64,000 nucleotides of DNA. Origin: Cardiocondyla obscurior. Its lineage: Eukaryota; Arthropoda; Insecta; Hymenoptera; Formicidae. The DNA lies in NCBI RefSeq assembly GCF_019399895.1, contig NC_091876.1:434001-498000 (forward strand), in the 5' to 3' direction. Below the pieces are notes generated by a model, which did no database searches, was not told where the DNA came from, and saw only the letters and a program-made list of their open reading frames with translations. The position numbers and the translations under genes were made by a program. Below, one piece after another: positions 60,466 through 64,000 of the stretch; within the stretch, counting starts at the first letter, position 1, and each line of letters opens with the position of its first letter.

Positions 60466-62039
60466 ACCAATTCTTTCAAATACCTGTATAGATCACAGTT
60501 TGTAAAAAAAAAAAAAAAAATTCTATCAACATTATATTCTATTTAATTTTTTTTTTTTTTTTAATCTTTAATTACTACGTTTTAAATAAATTAGTTTTTA
60601 AAAAGAAAGTCTATGTAAATATATAAATAATGCCAAGCTTATCAAGAGCATCAATTGACATTTAAATCTGTAATTCGTGATTATCTGGCAAAACGTTAGC
60701 GGAATATAATAATTCTCGTGTTGTAATCAGTTCCTCGTTGTCGTCGGTATACATATGTGCTAAATATTACCTTTTTGTTCTACGTATTTATTTGTGCAAA
60801 TATAATCGCCGAAATAAGGCCGCAAAAAATTACAACAGCTAGATATATTTTACTCGACAGTAAAATGTCTTTACTTGTGAAAAGAAGTGGCTCCTCTTCT
60901 CTATTTATAACATTTCACGTGAATACGTTGTATTTGGTATGACGATCGGATATTCGATAGTCATCTATTGTTATTTTGAACTTGTCAAACCGTATGAATA
61001 ATTTACACAATTGACCCGTGTGACATATTATGAAACGAGGAGTTATGTTACGCATTATAATTTTTAAATACACGGAAGAATATAAATTAAACGATTTCCA
61101 TTGTTGCACGTGATATCACGTGTGTGTAAAATCACAGCTCTGTCCCAGAGTTTCTTTTATTACTGTAATTGTTTAGTGACTAATAGGCACCAAATAATAT
61201 GTAGGCGATCAATTAGCGCGATACCTTGACCGCGTTCACCGAAAAAAGCTACTTTGAAACTGGTTAAAAAAATTATGAATTTAATTAACATATGCTTTTA
61301 ATTTTGGTCGAATCTGGAAGCAAACGTTACGTAGATTTACGATTTTTGCAACAGTTGGGAAGTAGCCTTTTCCACCGAACGCAATGTCGTTTGGAATTGT
61401 CAGTGTAACATAAATCTTTTTGACAGTTGGCGTTTACTTCCGCGATACAAAGTGAGCGAAGAGCCATTCAGGGTCGCGAAAAAGCGAGGCGGCAATTAAA
61501 TCTACCTTTTAAAATAAAATTAAATTAAATATAAATTAAATGGGCTACTTTATTTATGAGGCATAAATAGCAATCAGGATATTTACAATTATATTATTAG
61601 TACATACAATTATTTCATTGTTTTGCACGTTTTAATAAATTTTTAGTATAATTATACAACATTAAATTCTCGCGGTACATAAAATAATTTTGTATTTTAA
61701 TCTTTGATTTATAAATAATTTTAAATATTACGTTTCAGCGTTATCAAATAGATCATTCTTCTCTCATAAATTATGACAAACGCACGCTCGTATTATAAAT
61801 TTAATTGTTATAACTTGAAGCTGAAGCATGAGAAATTATGAGAGTAAAATATAATTTTCTTAAAATCTTAGCTCTTTATATTAACAAAATTAAACGCAAT
61901 AATGTCTCAACGACAAAATTATTGTTGAAAGAATCGATAAAGTATTCTATCCCCGATATTGATTTTATCGAAAAAATACGATCCAGGAAAAGTTAATCGA
62001 TTAATTAAAGATATTACATCACGTGATTAATTTAATTCT
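60466..62039. other. Spacer between aminopeptidase genes
   Basis: About 1.6 kb, AT-rich, with A and T tracts near 60505-60560. The stretch 61180-61500 is slightly richer in GC. It should hold the promoter of the gene starting at 60465 and the 3' UTR of the one ending at 62040. No gene is seen. Confidence 0.45.
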
Positions 62040-63927
62040 TTAATAGAATCGTGTAAACAACAATGAAATAATTAGAAGAATTGATGTCACGGTAATGGAA
62101 CTCGCAGAGTCTGGTTCATCATCTTCTTCTTCTTCTTTTTTGCTTTGACAAGATTTGCAGTTTTTTACTATGAACTTCTCAACCTCAACCCGATAATTGT
62201 TGATCCAAGCAAGGTTGCGTATTGCCACGGACAATCCGTTGACTTTTTCAAGGTCTTGCACTTGTTTGTGTATGAGCAAAGATATCTAAAATGAAAAAAA
62301 CGAAAATTGTTTAAATACTTGCACATAATTTCTTATTAATATTGATTATCGTATGTTATTCGTATTTCTATAGTATAATATGTAGTCGATAAAAATTAAT
62401 TATATTTTGGAGAAGCAACGTTTCATTTAGTGAAACAAAATGTGAAACACTTGATCGATCTACTCCGAGATAAGATACAAGAACGTGATCAAGGACGAGA
62501 TAGGAATAAAATGTCTCATCTAATTACTAAAATTTGATTACACAAAAGATATGCTATCGCGACCTAATGTGTTCACATATGGTGCCCGATTGCGTTCCTG
62601 TTTAATAAAACAAGTGTTCAATTTTAAGACAGCTTAAAATTACAAATGCATTAACTGCATGTTGCATATTAATTGTTCATTGATTAGACATCAATTAAAT
62701 TGTACTGCTAAGATTATAACAAAAAGTAATTGATGCAATGTGCGATACGTGCAATATCATTGTTAAATCGGAATGTTTTTTAATAATTTCAATTTTGCAA
62801 AAATATCAATTTAGTAAGTGAAATAAGAAAGAGAGAGAGAGAGAGACAAATAATGTAGGTATTACCTCAGCATATTGTTCTATTGTCACTACTTTGTGAG
62901 AAAGGTTATTAAGGAGAGTCAGCAAAGAGTTATCTTTATCTCTGGAAAAAAAAATTATTATATTATCTTCGGTCTTCTGACGCATTGTTCGCGTTATCAA
63001 AGTAAACAATGAAAAGTAACTTACACCTCTCTTATCTTTTCGATATTATTGGTAATGAATTTTACGAGGATTCCAAAAGACTCGGCGTTACCCGCATTTA
63101 TCGAATTCATTGCTGCAAAAATACCGACGACAGGTTTCTTTTCGAGAGTTTTGTTGAGGAATTTCTCGGCATTTCGATTGGACGCGCAGCCAAGACCGGC
63201 CAAAACGTCCGCCTTTATATCCTCGTCTTCGATATTATCATATTTTTCTAGTGTTGCATCCCACGTTTTCTCGTCTGCATTTCTCAACGCGGCGCAAAGA
63301 ATTCCTCTTCTCAAATCTAAAGGCAACTTGCTGTAAATACGCAAATAACTATCACAACTTGTACCCTGGATGTGCACGTTAAGAAGACATTTACATCACT
63401 TTTATATTATGTGTTATTTCGTTTTGTAGCAAAGAATTTTTTAATTTATAAAACATTTATAAAACATTTTCAAAGCAAAACACCCACATGTATTTGCCCT
63501 GTAGTTCAATATACTTCAATTTAACGATAAATTATTAAGAATCTCATAATTATTTAGAAAGCGTTTCAGATACTCACAGGGTGAAACGGACCCCGCCAAT
63601 CAGCTTAGGTAAGGTTAAAATAAACTTATTCAATCCTATCAAGTAGTGGGGTCTGTTTTACCCTTGACGCACCTGAGATTCGCTTGTTATTAGCGCAGGT
63701 ATAATATAATCGTAATTACGATTTCATGAATGTGCGACTTACTTGTTTTTTTCATTCAACCAGTTTTGAAACTCGGCGACAACAAACTTCACACATTTTT
63801 TTTCTCCATATTGACAAGCTGTGTTCAGCGCTAATACTTTTGCTAGCTTATCCACATGGGTACCATTTTCCGCATCGTTATAGTTGACTTTTGATGAAAA
63901 AGGCTCTATTAATTCAGCGACGTATTT
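62040..63927 (-). CDS. C-terminal part of an M1 aminopeptidase N-like gene with GPI-type tail
   Basis: Five 3'-terminal exons are visible: 63927-63743, 63330-63025, 62941-62866 and 62285-62040, with the fifth and earlier ones beyond the right edge. They encode the helical C-terminal domain (ERAP1_C type): CQYGEKKCVKFVVAEFQNWL, RRGILCAALRNADEKTWD, LAGLGCASNRNAEKFL, VVGIFAAMNS and AIRNLAWINNYRVEVEKFI. The end is an acidic stretch (EEEEDDEPDSASS) and a hydrophobic segment (ITVTSILLIISLLFTRFY), as expected for GPI attachment. The catalytic half is not in the window, so activity and the number of units cannot be judged. Confidence 0.85.
62830..62847. repeat. (GA)n tract in an aminopeptidase intron
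   Basis: About nine GA units in the intron between exons 62941-62866 and 62285-62040. Confidence 0.85.
63578..63664. mobile_element. 87-bp terminal-inverted-repeat element in an aminopeptidase intron
   Basis: The ends AGGGTGAAACGGACCCC (63578-63594) and the complement of 63648-63664 (AGGGTAAAACAGACCCC) match over 17 bp with two differences. It lies in the intron between exons 63927-63743 and 63330-63025. The element at 38437-38511 shares its end sequence. Too small to encode anything. Confidence 0.65.
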
Positions 63928-64000
63928 CTGAAATTTATCGTAATAATACGTTAGAACGACACTTGCACATAATTATTTGCTTCCTTTTTATCATTGAAGC

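Noticed and set aside
1..64000. tRNA or rRNA genes
   Set aside because: No segment with tRNA A- and B-box signatures or rRNA sequence was noticed by eye; a tRNAscan-SE run would settle this.

Overview
The window is AT-rich insect nuclear DNA with many short introns and poly-A/T tracts. A UV-sensitive insect opsin, a tandem array of 7tm_6 odorant receptors and a tandem cluster of M1 aminopeptidases point to an aculeate hymenopteran, most likely an ant. The species call is inference. All exon joins were read by eye from GT-AG signals and reading frame. Every multi-exon model given with full exon coordinates sums to a multiple of three.

Left part (1-10.7 kb): the 3' end of a coiled-coil gene (1-546), a TRM5/TRMT5-type tRNA methyltransferase (1729-3081), an FAD synthase of the PAPS-reductase-like family (3750-4685), an intact five-exon UV opsin (5110-7054) with a TATA box and two Otd/Crx-type sites upstream, a decayed dienoyl-CoA isomerase (ECH1) fragment (7418-7755), and a minus-strand EF-hand gene resembling EFCAB2/DRC8 (7929-8949) whose start codon appears to be split by an intron.

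Middle part (10.7-31.7 kb): seven complete odorant receptor genes, all on the plus strand, with the same six-exon structure and 379-395 codons each. OR3/OR4 and OR5/OR6/OR7 form closer groups. Intron 1 of OR7 carries a ~318 bp terminal-inverted-repeat element. An unassigned coding-like exon lies upstream of OR7.

Boundary (32.5-34.1 kb): a GC-rich inverted repeat with ~0.55 kb arms (inner ~0.4 kb about 97% identical by eye) is followed by the first two coding exons of a plus-strand gene whose remaining exons are not visible here.

Right part (34.7-64 kb): minus-strand M1 (aminopeptidase N-like) cluster. From right to left it holds the 3' end of one gene with a GPI-type tail, a complete ~901-residue enzyme without an obvious GPI tail, a complete ~920-residue paralogue that has lost the HExxH, GAMEN and catalytic-Tyr residues, and a 31-exon gene that reads through three M1 units as one ~2,710-residue frame. 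That last protein has one signal peptide, three complete active sites and one C-terminal GPI-type tail. It is the most unusual object in the window.
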